From Euperipatoides rowelli (taxonomy: Eukaryota; Onychophora; Udeonychophora; Euonychophora; Peripatopsidae), in assembly GCA_003024985.2 (NCBI GenBank), contig PXIH01S0000826.1: a stretch of 13,407 nucleotides of DNA, one strand, 5' to 3'. The notes under the pieces are model-generated. The model was not told where the DNA came from, made no database searches, and saw only the letters and a program-made list of their open reading frames with translations. This document shows, one piece after another, positions 1-6,963 of the stretch. Each line of letters begins with the position of its first letter. The first letter of the stretch is position 1. The translations under genes and the position numbers were made by a program.

Positions 1-486
1 ATATATTAGCATGGGCAGGGCTCCGAAATTTGGTAGTTTTTCAGGGATGATTTCCGATCTGAACTCAATTCAGGGCAACGGTAATTCCTCAAATGGTATC
101 AGTTTTTTTAAAAAATAGCTCTAGATAAATTAAAATAAACCGTAAGCACAAACAAGTCTAAATCATACAAATTTGATTAAATAATTAATTACAGCATAAT
201 GTTTCCACATTTTAAGAAATGATAGGTCCATTCCTCATGAGGAGTGTTGTAAAGTACCATGTCCTAAGCTTACAAAGCAGTGTCAAACAATAACATCATA
301 ATTTTATTGGTAGGCTGCATCATGGTGAAGGATTCAACTACTGTATGTTGATGTTACAAAACTTAGGCTATTCACTATTTTATTTTATTTTCTTCTCATA
401 TTAATAAAGTATTTAATTCTTTGTTTAATCTCATTTTTAGATCGTTTTTATTGGGAGAAGGGGGATCTAGTAAATCAATACACAGA

Positions 487-600
487 CTAGTGATTCCAAT
501 ACCATGATCCCAAAACCGGGATCCCGGTCATATTTTATCTGTATTTTAATACCTGTATTAATAAGAAAATACCGGCATTTTGATATTAATAGAAAAAATT
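487..600. mobile_element. possible hAT-type transposon end (solo)
   Basis: The stretch starts CTAGTGATTCCAATACCATG, then has a perfect 14-bp palindrome ACCGGGATCCCGGT at 515-528, followed by AT-rich sequence with TAATACC and ATACCGGC. Ends with GTGATTCC followed by repeated CCGGGAT and ACCGGTATT subterminal motifs are, from memory, typical of a group of hAT elements. No matching opposite end and no 8-bp target duplication was found, so this may be a solo or truncated end. Confidence 0.35.
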
Positions 601-668
601 GTAATATTATCATTGAAGATGAGTACAGTATATAATATGTTTTTACTATTTTTACCTAATCCTCATTC

Positions 669-697
669 TGCCCGATAAATTCGGGCATGTTTTTTTT
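669..697 (+). repeat. 7-bp-arm hairpin followed by T run
   Basis: TGCCCGA (669-675) and TCGGGCA (681-687) pair perfectly around a 5-base loop and are followed by TGT and a run of seven T. Form resembles a bacterial terminator, but the setting is eukaryotic, so it is recorded only as structure, possibly a fragment of a small element. Confidence 0.5.
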
Positions 698-1020
698 AAA
701 ATGTTGAAAGCAAACTTGATGTTCATTGGTTTCATTTAAATGGCTCGTGATTGAAATCATCTTAACAGTTTCACTACCTATTATAGTGTTATCATTGTTT
801 CTTTAAACAAAGTAAATTTAATGGCCAAATAACAATTATTATTGTGGCGATTATTTTTAATAAAATTGAACAAAATTTGTTAGAATATTACTAAAATTCT
901 TGACACGCGTTTCTTAATTTGTTGTAGTCGTCATTAATATTATCCAGAATTCTTAGCAAATTTATTTTAAGAGGTCAAAAGATGAATGTTTATTAATGAA
1001 TTATTTATTTATTTATTCTC

Positions 1021-1225
1021 AGTGGGAAGAGAAAAACGATGAGGCAGTCAGCATCTTAATAATGTCTAAAGCAGCCAATCAAGCTGGCATGTTTGCTAAC
1101 GAATTGAGCGCAGAAAAAATGTATGGGGGAATTAAAAAAGGCAACCTTAGATTTAAAAGAATGAAATATTAAAACTGTAGATGAATACCTGACAAGAGCC
1201 AGAAGTATTGTAGCCAAATTAACCT
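1021..1225 (+). pseudogene. Ty1/copia gag relic, N-terminal half
   Basis: Translation from 1023 starts WEEKNDEAVSILIMSKAANQ, resembling the N-terminal part of copia-family Gag (W-x-K-x-D-x-x-A-x-x-I-I). The frame meets a TAA at 1170-1172. One base over, the frame continues as TVDEYLTRARSIVAKL, which matches the later Gag stretch before the central domain, and stops again at a TGA near 1224. The relic is therefore broken by at least one frameshift and two stops. Retrotransposon Gag forms the particle shell of the element; nothing here could be functional. No LTR, protease, integrase or reverse transcriptase is seen nearby on this strand. Confidence 0.65.
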
Positions 1226-1249
1226 GAATTAAGGTTCCAATGGCTCCAT

Positions 1250-1690
1250 GCATATAATATTTTATTTTTTTGTTTCATCTCCATTTACTGAAAAATCAGT
1301 TATTTTAGTTGCTATTTTTGTATTACTCATTTTAAATTTATCCCCATACTTATTTAATTTCTTAAATGATTCCTTTTTATTTTTAATTTTTTGTTTATGC
1401 CAGCAAATTTTTGCCATATGCCATCATTTACCACATAAGTATTCTTTTACATTTCTTTTGGTTTAAAATTGTTTTTATTTTCATATGATCTAAATGTGCC
1501 TTCTTCATATGAATTATTATCATTTGATGTTTTTGCCTGGAATTTCTGTGTTCCTCTTAATATTTCATGAATTTCATCAATATCTAAGTCGTGTCTGGTT
1601 CTTAAAAACTACTGCTACACTGTATAGTTTGGGTGTATTCCCCTTATAATATAGAACATGATTTCTTTTTCTTCAATTGTAGCACATATT
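1250..1690 (-). pseudogene. Ty1/copia gag relic, C-terminal half in inverted orientation
   Basis: On the minus strand, about 1690 to 1617 reads IEEKEIMFYIIRGIHPNY, the central Gag motif usually seen as (Y/H)-I-(I/M)-R-G-L-x-P-x-(Y/F). Around 1600-1550 the relic gives DIDEIHEILRGTQKFQ. About 1442-1398 gives LCGK-stop-WHMAKICW, a degenerate CCHC zinc knuckle in which the first cysteine appears displaced by a frameshift and a stop interrupts the knuckle. A lysine- and asparagine-rich tail follows to a TAA near 1265. The content continues where the plus-strand relic at 1021-1225 leaves off, but on the opposite strand. Weak plus-strand reading frames here are shadows. Confidence 0.65.
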
Positions 1691-1790
1691 GTGCTTATTT
1701 GGCTATATATAATATGAGCCTGGCTTTATTTTATCTGAATATCACATTTCAAACATAAAAATGAAAGTTTTATAATTAAGGAAAAAAATA

Positions 1791-1826
1791 CGCTGGATTA
1801 TTAAAGAATTTATTCAACATCCAGCG
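1791..1826. repeat. 8-bp inverted repeat, 20-base spacer
   Basis: CGCTGGAT at 1791-1798 and ATCCAGCG at 1819-1826 are perfect reverse complements. It lies about 100 bases beyond the inverted gag piece. It may be part of the same relic or of a separate small element; no function is assigned. Confidence 0.4.
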
Positions 1827-2407
1827 ATAGAAATATTATTTTGTTAAAACTGTTTAACCCGTTTACTTTGTAAATAAAAGCTGGTTGTTAACAATATATT
1901 GTACCGTCTTTTAATAAGTAATAAAACAGTCGTTTTTTATTATTGACACCACTTCACAAATTCATTCAAATGCCTTAATTTTTTTATATACACATTACAT
2001 TCCTGAAACAAAGTTTGAATTTTAAACACACCACCATGATTCAAAAGCATTGTAAATTCATTCGTAAGAGAAATATAGAATGCTCTGCTTAACAAACGGT
2101 TTTCTATCTCATTTCTTCACAGAAGTTTATTGAATTTGCTATTGGGAAATGATATGCATCACAAATGTCTCATCATTGTTAAAAATATTTTTTGATGTAG
2201 AATGTTTATTTCAGTTTTAAGGAATTCCATAAAGATAATTGTATAGAAATCATTAGAAATATTAATTTCTTATTTTATATTATCAAGAACTTAATTTTAT
2301 TGTAAACTATTTGAATTTCATTCCATATTTTATTTCTTGACAGAATTCTTTGATGTTTATTTTAATAAGTTAATAATTAACCACAATAATATTTATTATC
2401 ATTTTAG

Positions 2408-2619
2408 GTTTAAATGTATACAGTATGCTACGGCATGATACACTGGTCTTAACATTAGCTGCGGTCGAAAAAATTGAAGAACGGTTACTCTATCATATGC
2501 ATAAATTAGACTTTGCAACTCCCAAAATTCTTCCGGTTTCTCTAAGTCCTAAGGATGCTGTAAATCCAGAACTTGTAAAACAAATGGCAGCTGCTTACCA
2601 ACGACCAAAAGAAAGATAA
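2408..2619 (+). CDS. mRpL4: mRpL4, mitochondrial ribosomal protein uL4m, last coding exon
   Basis: Terminal exon encoding the C-terminus of the mitochondrial large-subunit protein L4 (uL4m), which sits at the exit-tunnel region of the mitoribosome. The exon opens after an AG acceptor at 2406-2407. Its first two bases, GT, complete a codon begun upstream (a glycine if that base is G). The reading then runs LNVYSMLRHDTLVLTLAAVE, which matches from memory the conserved uL4m signature LNVxSMLKHxTLVLT. About 40 further residues follow, ending in QRPKER and a TAA stop at 2617-2619. An ATG at 2425 lies inside the exon and is not the true start. Upstream exons were not found in the first 2.4 kb, so they must lie before the window. 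The short, charged C-terminal tail after the signature is expected to vary between species. Alternatives are unlikely given the signature. Gene identity comes from motif recall, not a database search. Confidence 0.88.
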
Positions 2620-2632
2620 TTTTATTTCAAAG

Positions 2633-2638
2633 AATAAA
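2633..2638 (+). terminator. mRpL4: polyadenylation signal of mRpL4
   Basis: Canonical AATAAA begins 14 bases after the TAA stop. It is followed by GT- and T-rich sequence (AAGTGTTT, then TTTTGTTTTATTTG), the usual downstream element. The 3' UTR would be only about 30-50 bases, which is short but common for housekeeping mitochondrial proteins. Confidence 0.75.
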
Positions 2639-2777
2639 GTGTTTATACCTAAAATTAAAATTTTGTTTTATTTGCTACTAGTTTTTAATTTCCCAGGCTT
2701 CTGTTAACTACAGTATAGCGTCATTTACTAAACTATAATGAGCTTGTCTTTTATTGCAATTTACTATTAGCTGAAAT

Positions 2778-2827
2778 CATGGTGTATATTGTAACGTTAG
2801 CTCACACCATGGACCAACGTTACAATA
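2778..2827. repeat. two interleaved inverted repeats
   Basis: CATGGTGT (2778-2785) pairs with ACACCATG (2804-2811). TATTGTAACGTT (2787-2798) pairs with AACGTTACAATA (2816-2827). Both pairs are perfect and they interlock in the order A, B, A', B'. It lies about 140 bases past the mRpL4 polyadenylation signal. Function unknown. Confidence 0.75.
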
Positions 2828-3025
2828 AAGCAGATACTGGATAAGGTTGACTGTCACCGGTAAACTTTCCGAGGCTTAGCCCCAACTGGAATGTGCAAGT
2901 GTAAAAATGAGCATACCATCACACCAGGCTTTAATTGGGTAACTAAACAGGTTATATTGTCACACTTCATATAGTTGTGATACAAATATTGCAGCAAGGA
3001 AAGATAATACAAATAACGTGCTTAC

Positions 3026-3170
3026 CTTGACGGTTTGCAGATACAATGGGATCGTGGTAAACCGCTCCCCATTTCGTGGCGCTTATCCGTATACAACAAA
3101 GCGTAAGTCCAGAAATAATTGACAGACTATCACTCGAACAGTTTGCAACGCGGGCTGTTCACGACTAAAA
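3026..3170 (-). other. possible minus-strand first exon
   Basis: On the minus strand this GC-richer stretch ends in CGTCAAG|GTAAGC, a strong splice donor with the GT at 3024-3025. One ATG, at about 3077, opens a short frame MGSGLPRSHCICKPS into the donor. Another frame without an ATG is open for over 40 codons and includes ATKWGAVYHDPIVSANRQ. It may therefore be a coding or a 5' untranslated first exon transcribed from the patch at 3200-3450. Its intron would run leftward antisense across the mRpL4 exon, and no second exon is recognised. The upstream edge is a guess. No family is recognised. Confidence 0.3.
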
Positions 3171-3400
3171 CTAAAAGCAATAAGTGGGTCCAACAGCATA
3201 AGCTAAAAAGTTGGTATTCACTGGAACATGCGGACATGGAATGTAGCAGAGCCCGGCCGTCTTGACACACCCGGGTTCATGAAATATGGAAATGGATGTT
3301 GAAATTACTGGCTGGCTAATGAAACAATCTGGTGTCTTTGAACCCGGGTTGAAAGCGAATGACAAAATAGGGAAGGCGGCAATCTTGTAATCTTCTCTCA

Positions 3401-3432
3401 GGGTCATGTGACCTCTAGAAGTCACATGACCC
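3401..3432. promoter_or_regulatory. 32-bp E-box/M-box palindrome
   Basis: GGGTCATGTGAC (3401-3412) and GTCACATGACCC (3421-3432) are perfect reverse complements. The 8-base centre CTCTAGAA is itself nearly symmetrical, so only one base pair of the 32-bp dyad mismatches (3413 with 3420). Each arm contains TCACATGA, the site type bound by MITF/TFE and USF bHLH-zipper factors (CATGTG variant of the CLEAR element). Binding is inferred from the motif alone. Confidence 0.55.
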
Positions 3433-3439
3433 GGCACGA

Positions 3440-3850
3440 TTTACATGAAAGACTGTAAACATGGCAACTAGAAGTAAACAAATCAGATTAGTGATTGCCA
3501 TCAGAACATGGAATACACAAAACAAAGTTAATACAATATGAACATAATTGTTATAAATAATTGTACACAAATTGTCTGATCAGCATGAATAGTTTCTTTC
3601 TATGTTTCCCTAATCAACATTCAAATTTTCTTATACTTCACAAGCATTATGTATTTTTTTTTAAAAAAAAAAGAATACTGTAAACATCCTTTTCTCTACC
3701 CCACCTCATTCCATCCCATCAGGATAGTAAATAAAGAAATAACTACTGTACTTATATGTTGGGCCAAATGGAACTTGGTTGGGGATAGGCTAACTTGTCA
3801 TTTCATATTATCAAGATACTGTAACTATTATAATATTTAATGTCTGTTGG
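3440..3850. other. intergenic stretch, no gene seen
   Basis: AT-rich sequence with a T9/A11 run at about 3652-3672. The small reading frame after it (3649-3840) is asparagine-, tyrosine- and lysine-rich with no recognisable motif. Nothing else is supportable. Confidence 0.5.
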
Positions 3851-3851
3851 G

Positions 3852-3980
3852 GTTTGAATATCATATCAAATTATGTATTGTTTGTATCACAGACAAATAA
3901 TTTCATTATTGCTAAATCAATGTGAATTTGTGATTCAATTGTATCAATATGACTAGTTGATATGATATTAGTGTTCAAAC
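3852..3980. repeat. small MITE-like inverted-repeat element
   Basis: Left end GTTTGAA (3852-3858) plus TATCATATCAA (3859-3869). Right end TTGATATGATA (3957-3967) plus TTCAAAC (3974-3980). The two arms are perfect complements except for 6 extra bases in the right arm. The 129-base span with AT-rich interior suits a tiny MITE or foldback element. No clear target duplication is visible. Confidence 0.5.
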
Positions 3981-3984
3981 TGTA

Positions 3985-4475
3985 AGGAAAGAAAGATATA
4001 AACCATATTAAACAAATTTTCTATTTATTTTCAATTCTTTACAATAGTAAATTGGGGCAATGTATAAGCTATTATGAAAATCAACAATGTCAAGGGACCA
4101 ATAAGCCTTGGTACACGAATTTGTCACATACATTGCAATTGATGATATTTAGGTAAAATATAAGTGAAAAATTACAGCCTTGTGCTTTAAACTACCTGAA
4201 ACAAAAGGTAATAATTACATGTTACAATCAGATAGCTGGATATAATCTTATATTTAAAGTATCTTAGTGTCAACGAAAACAAAATTGTTTCATGGTATTG
4301 GGATTAAATACTGGGTATAGAGATTTTAGAGTCTCAGTTATATGCAAAAAATAAATTGGGGAAGGGACCTGAAGCTTATACCCAACACAGGAATATTGAT
4401 GTACAAAATTTATTATCTTAAGATAGTAGTACAACATGAAGGCTATGCAATAAAATTTATAGTGAAAAGTAAAAA
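3985..4475. other. intergenic stretch, nothing recognised
   Basis: AT-rich, with no long reading frame, no splice-bounded exon with recognisable protein content and no strong repeat. Confidence 0.5.
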
Positions 4476-4550
4476 AGGCCTGCAGGCCTAGTCGAGCGGT
4501 AAAGATGGACTGCTCGGCATTCCGGCGTATAAGTTAAAATCTTTTTTTTT
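4476..4550 (+). mobile_element. degenerate tRNA-like SINE head with 14-bp palindrome
   Basis: Opens with the perfect palindrome AGGCCTGCAGGCCT (4476-4489). It continues with box-A-like TAGTCGAGCGG (4489-4499) and a weak box-B-like GTTAAAATC near 4532-4541, then a T10 run that could end Pol III transcription. The spacing suits a tRNA-derived SINE head. Box B is poor, so this is a decayed copy or only tRNA-like. Confidence 0.45.
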
Positions 4551-4625
4551 TACGAAGAAATAAATAGTTTAGCTGTATGTACGAAAAAGAAACAATTTTT
4601 GCTTTATGTACGAGGAAGAAATGAA
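4549..4625 (+). repeat. three imperfect ~29-35-bp tandem units
   Basis: TACGAAGAAA, TGTACGAAAAAGAAA and TGTACGAGGAAGAAA recur at about 4551, 4577 and 4606, the last two each preceded by GCTGTA or GCTTTA. This is an imperfect tandem repeat directly after the SINE head and its T run, likely a SINE tail repeat. Confidence 0.5.
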
Positions 4626-4678
4626 GACTGTACTTATTTAAAAATGAATTAATGTATAGTATATTATTAAAGGATCTA

Positions 4679-4704
4679 TTCACCATTTGGGGTGAAACTT
4701 TTTT
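4679..4704 (+). repeat. hairpin followed by T run
   Basis: TTCACC (4679-4684) pairs with GGTGAA (4691-4696) and is followed by ACTTTTTTTT. The GGTGAAAC module, with TTTATTTACAA nearby, recurs at 5242-5265 and, inverted or diverged, at 5630-5690 and 8388-8440, so it is probably part of a dispersed element. Confidence 0.45.
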
Positions 4705-4960
4705 TTCTCTTTAAACTTGTTTATTTACAATACTGTATATACATTATACATTTTCTATCCAAGTACAATCTTCTAACCAGGATACATCAGTGATGCAAGG
4801 CTTCTTCTTGCGCAAGTCCAACAGCCATCTCAAAATCCATTATTTCTTTTCCTTACGCCATAATACCAAATTTCTATTAAAGAACAAACAATTAATACAA
4901 GTCTATCATATTAAATTCCCCGGTGCCTCCAAACAACGAAAGAAAATTCACCAATTTTTT
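4705..4960. other. SINE-flanking sequence, no gene
   Basis: The plus-strand frame from 4790 runs through the antisense of a SINE and has no recognisable protein content. On the minus strand this stretch is the body downstream of the SINE head at 4963-5053. Confidence 0.4.
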
Positions 4961-4962
4961 TA

Positions 4963-5053
4963 CACCGGAGCTGCCCGGGTATCGGACCTACGACCTCCTT
5001 ATTTCCTCAAGCCTACCATGGCCGGGTAACGAAACCTCACGGCCACGATACCT
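4963..5053 (-). mobile_element. tRNA-derived SINE head
   Basis: Read on the minus strand: GGTATCGTGGCCGTGAGG (box-A side, TGGCCGTGAGG) and, about 50 bases on, GTAGGTCCGATACCCGGGC (box B, GGTCCGATACC). The spacing and the GC-rich body are those of an internal Pol III promoter. It has no perfect acceptor stem, so it is a SINE head rather than a tRNA gene. Confidence 0.6.
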
Positions 5054-5405
5054 TGGAATTTGGGGGAAACTTATTTTTAAATAATTAAAAAAGATAACCA
5101 AATTTAAAATCAATATATCATATAAGATACTCAAATTTAAGATAAACTTAATTTTTTTTTTTTTTTAAATAAGTCTCCAAAAAAGACTTTATTTACAATT
5201 TGTAATATTATTTACTTAAAATTATGTTTCCTCGTAACAGGTGAAACGACATATTTTTATTTACAATATAATACAAATATTTTTAATATCAACATAACAA
5301 ATCGAGTAAATACATATAAATCAATATAAACTATTCCATGGTGTTATACAAAGTTATTCTGACAGAAAAAAAAACATAAAAAATACTCTGATCAATATTT
5401 TGACA
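5054..5405. other. AT-rich stretch with SINE-tail modules
   Basis: Contains a T14 run, a hairpin AAGTCT/AGACTT near 5171-5189, and ACAGGTGAAACGACATATTTTTATTTACAA at 5239-5268 in part, a module shared with other SINE-associated stretches in this window. No gene seen. Confidence 0.45.
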
Positions 5406-5407
5406 AT

Positions 5408-5490
5408 GACCCTGTCGGGGTAATCGAGTGGAACAAGCTCTTCGCTCAGTGCTACGGAGCTAAGCTTGCTGCCGTTTCGGATCTGAGAGA
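5408..5490 (+). mobile_element. tRNA-derived SINE head
   Basis: GGGGTAATCGAGTGG (box-A-like) at about 5417-5431 is followed by a GC-richer body and GTTTCGGATC (box-B-like) at about 5474-5483. Spacing is right for a Pol III internal promoter. Tail sequence beyond 5490 is AT-rich. Confidence 0.5.
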
Positions 5491-5629
5491 AATCTTCATT
5501 CCCTGGATTGAGTTAAGGAGAAAACAGTCTTTCCTCATAAGAAAAATACAAATCACGTTATTTTGAACATCCAGAGATTTTCCGTTAATTGTAAACACAA
5601 AGTGTAGTTAAAGAGAAAAATCCACAAAT

Positions 5630-5800
5630 TGTAAATATTGTAAATAAAGGGCATTTCTGCCATTAGGTGAAACATATTTTTAAAAAAATAAAATATTTGG
5701 ACAAATACCAGGGGGGAAGGTTTCCCCCCGGCTTTGAACCGGTAACCTCGAGGCCACCGGTTTGGCCTAGTCAACCTTCATGACTAGACCAGCATTGCAG
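5630..5800 (-). mobile_element. tRNA-derived SINE, head and part of body
   Basis: On the minus strand the box-A side is TGGTCTAGTCATGAAGG (5775-5791) and box B is GGTTCAAAGCC (5730-5740). After box B comes a hairpin (GGGGGGAA 5711-5718 with TTCCCCCC 5722-5729). Then TATTTGTCCAAATATTT follows, and ATATGTTTCACC and CTTTATTTACAA further along to about 5630. CCGGTG...ACCGGTT around box B and TTTGTCCAAAT after it are shared with the plus-strand SINE at 6283, so the two are probably one family. Confidence 0.65.
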
Positions 5801-6282
5801 AGCAATTTGTAATATAATATTCTATTAATTACAAACTCTATCTCTCCTTTGTTATATACAGTAATTCATAATTATAACTCGTAATTACTGTATATTCTAT
5901 TTGTGGTTCTCCGAAGTGTGCCATTTTCCCACATGTATGCATTCGTCCGACTTGGCCATAACTATGTGGATCTTTCACAAAAACGACTTTTGACGAATTG
6001 TTCTGTATACAGAAAAATACTCCATAGCCAAAACCATGTAAAAAAACTAGTGTGGTGCCCCCTGGGGAGTGAATTTCACCCTTCCGAGTATATGTCAAGG
6101 AATTTGGTGACCATGCTCATTATCCTCGCCACCGTTCATTTAAATTGTGAATCAGATCTTGGAAGTTATTGTCTTTAAGAGCCCTCTCGACATCCATTTA
6201 AAATTTTTCATAAATTTTATCAGAAGCATGGAGTTGTGTATTTTGTTAGTACTATGTAAAGCAAACTGTAAATGTGCAAAGC
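5801..6282. other. unassigned stretch with long open frames on both strands
   Basis: Frames are open for about 90 codons on the plus strand (5903-6178) and 86 on the minus strand (5838-6098). The minus frame includes EIHSPGGTTLVFLHGFGYGV. Neither reading is recognised. There is no flanking splice signal or start context that decides for one. It may be an old transposon piece. Confidence 0.3.
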
Positions 6283-6372
6283 TCTGCCGGGCTGGTCAAA
6301 CAGTCACGTTAGCCCATTTGACAACCGCCGGTGATCCTGTGGCCACCGGTTGGAATCTGGAGACCTTTTTTC
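6283..6372 (+). mobile_element. tRNA-derived SINE head with Pol III-type T run
   Basis: Box-A-like GGGCTGGTCAAACAG (about 6289-6302), box-B-like GGTTGGAATC (6348-6357), then GAGACCTTTTTT and, shortly after, AATTTGTCCAAATC. The last motif and the CCGGTG/ACCGGTT setting match the minus-strand SINE at 5630-5800. Confidence 0.65.
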
Positions 6373-6904
6373 TCTCTGAATTTGTCCAAATCTAGATTGG
6401 CACTTTTTTTTCAAGTATTCAAGAACTTAAGCTTTGTAAATTAAATTATTGTATTATAGATATATTTCTGTAAAAAAAAAAAAATTTATTAGAATTTCTG
6501 TAAAATTATTGTAACAAATATTTCCTCTCCGTGAGAGGAAATTTTTTTTAAAAAAAAAAATACTTTAAAAGCACAAAGATATTTTTGAAGGTAAATTCTA
6601 AGACTACTAGGTATGATGCTGGGGATGGCTGGTTGAATGATAGTACAACCAATACTACATCTTAATGAGGGCAAAGTTAAAATTATGCTATCCATGTAAC
6701 CATGTCTTAAAAATAGTAACATTACATTAATCAATAATATTTGTTTCCAATTATGTACAAGATTGCAAACAGGGTCTGTGGAATCGGAAACTGTTTTGGG
6801 TGGATTCAGTAGGAATGTAGGCTACCGACTGGCTTCAAAATAAAAGCTAAAGCGATGCCATGGAAACATAACAGTAGAACCTGATATTTCTTTTTTCATA
6901 TATA
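6373..6904. other. intergenic stretch, no gene
   Basis: AT-rich with homopolymer runs and the hairpin at 6521-6541. The minus-strand frame 6489-6734 includes the hairpin and has no recognisable domain. Confidence 0.45.
6521..6549 (+). repeat. perfect 9-bp hairpin with T8 tail
   Basis: TTTCCTCTC (6521-6529) and GAGAGGAAA (6533-6541) pair around CGT and are followed by eight T and a run of A. It looks like a bacterial terminator but lies in eukaryotic repeat-rich DNA. No role is assigned. Confidence 0.55.
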
Positions 6905-6942
6905 GGGTGTCCGGGAATTACCTTTATAACCATGTTACCCTT

Positions 6943-6963
6943 AAATAAATAAATAAATAAATA
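6943..6963 (+). repeat. (AAAT)n microsatellite
   Basis: About five copies of AAAT just inside the left end of the mariner-like element. Confidence 0.85.

Larger units (their letters stand above)
1..2407 (+). other. inferred mRpL4 intron with transposon relics
   Basis: The mRpL4 exon opens at a splice acceptor at 2406-2407 and no other uL4m-like exon is visible upstream, so this stretch is inferred to be intron. It holds the possible hAT-like end near 487-600 and the copia gag relic at 1021-1690, listed separately. The rest (1-485, 600-1020 and about 1830-2400) is AT-rich sequence with short hairpins and no supportable coding region. Confidence 0.6.
3020..3460. promoter_or_regulatory. CpG-richer patch, candidate promoter
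   Basis: This patch stands out against AT-rich surroundings. It carries many CpGs, two CCCGGG sites inside an 11-bp inverted repeat (ACCCGGGTTCA at 3269-3279 and TGAACCCGGGT at 3339-3349), a GGCGGC at 3375-3380 and the E-box palindrome at 3401-3432. On the minus strand it leads into a possible first exon ending at a good donor (3026). On the plus strand, an ATG in a good context (AAACATGG, ATG at 3461) begins a 26-codon frame with AGAA|GTAAAC as a possible donor. That would fit a promoter, perhaps a two-way one. It could instead be a GC-rich repeat. No TATA box is evident. Confidence 0.4.

Noticed and set aside
1248-1466. Hydrophobic 72-codon plus-strand frame resembling a membrane protein
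   Set aside because: It is antisense to the inverted gag relic; the hydrophobicity comes from T-rich complement of a lysine-rich tail.
3171-3437. 88-codon minus-strand frame
   Set aside because: It runs through the E-box palindrome and promoter-like patch, starts inside the palindrome and matches no family I know. Read as 5' flanking sequence instead.
4790-5029. 79-codon plus-strand frame
   Set aside because: It is the antisense of a SINE head and body.
6521-6549. Rho-independent terminator
   Set aside because: The window is eukaryotic; the form is coincidental or part of a repeat.
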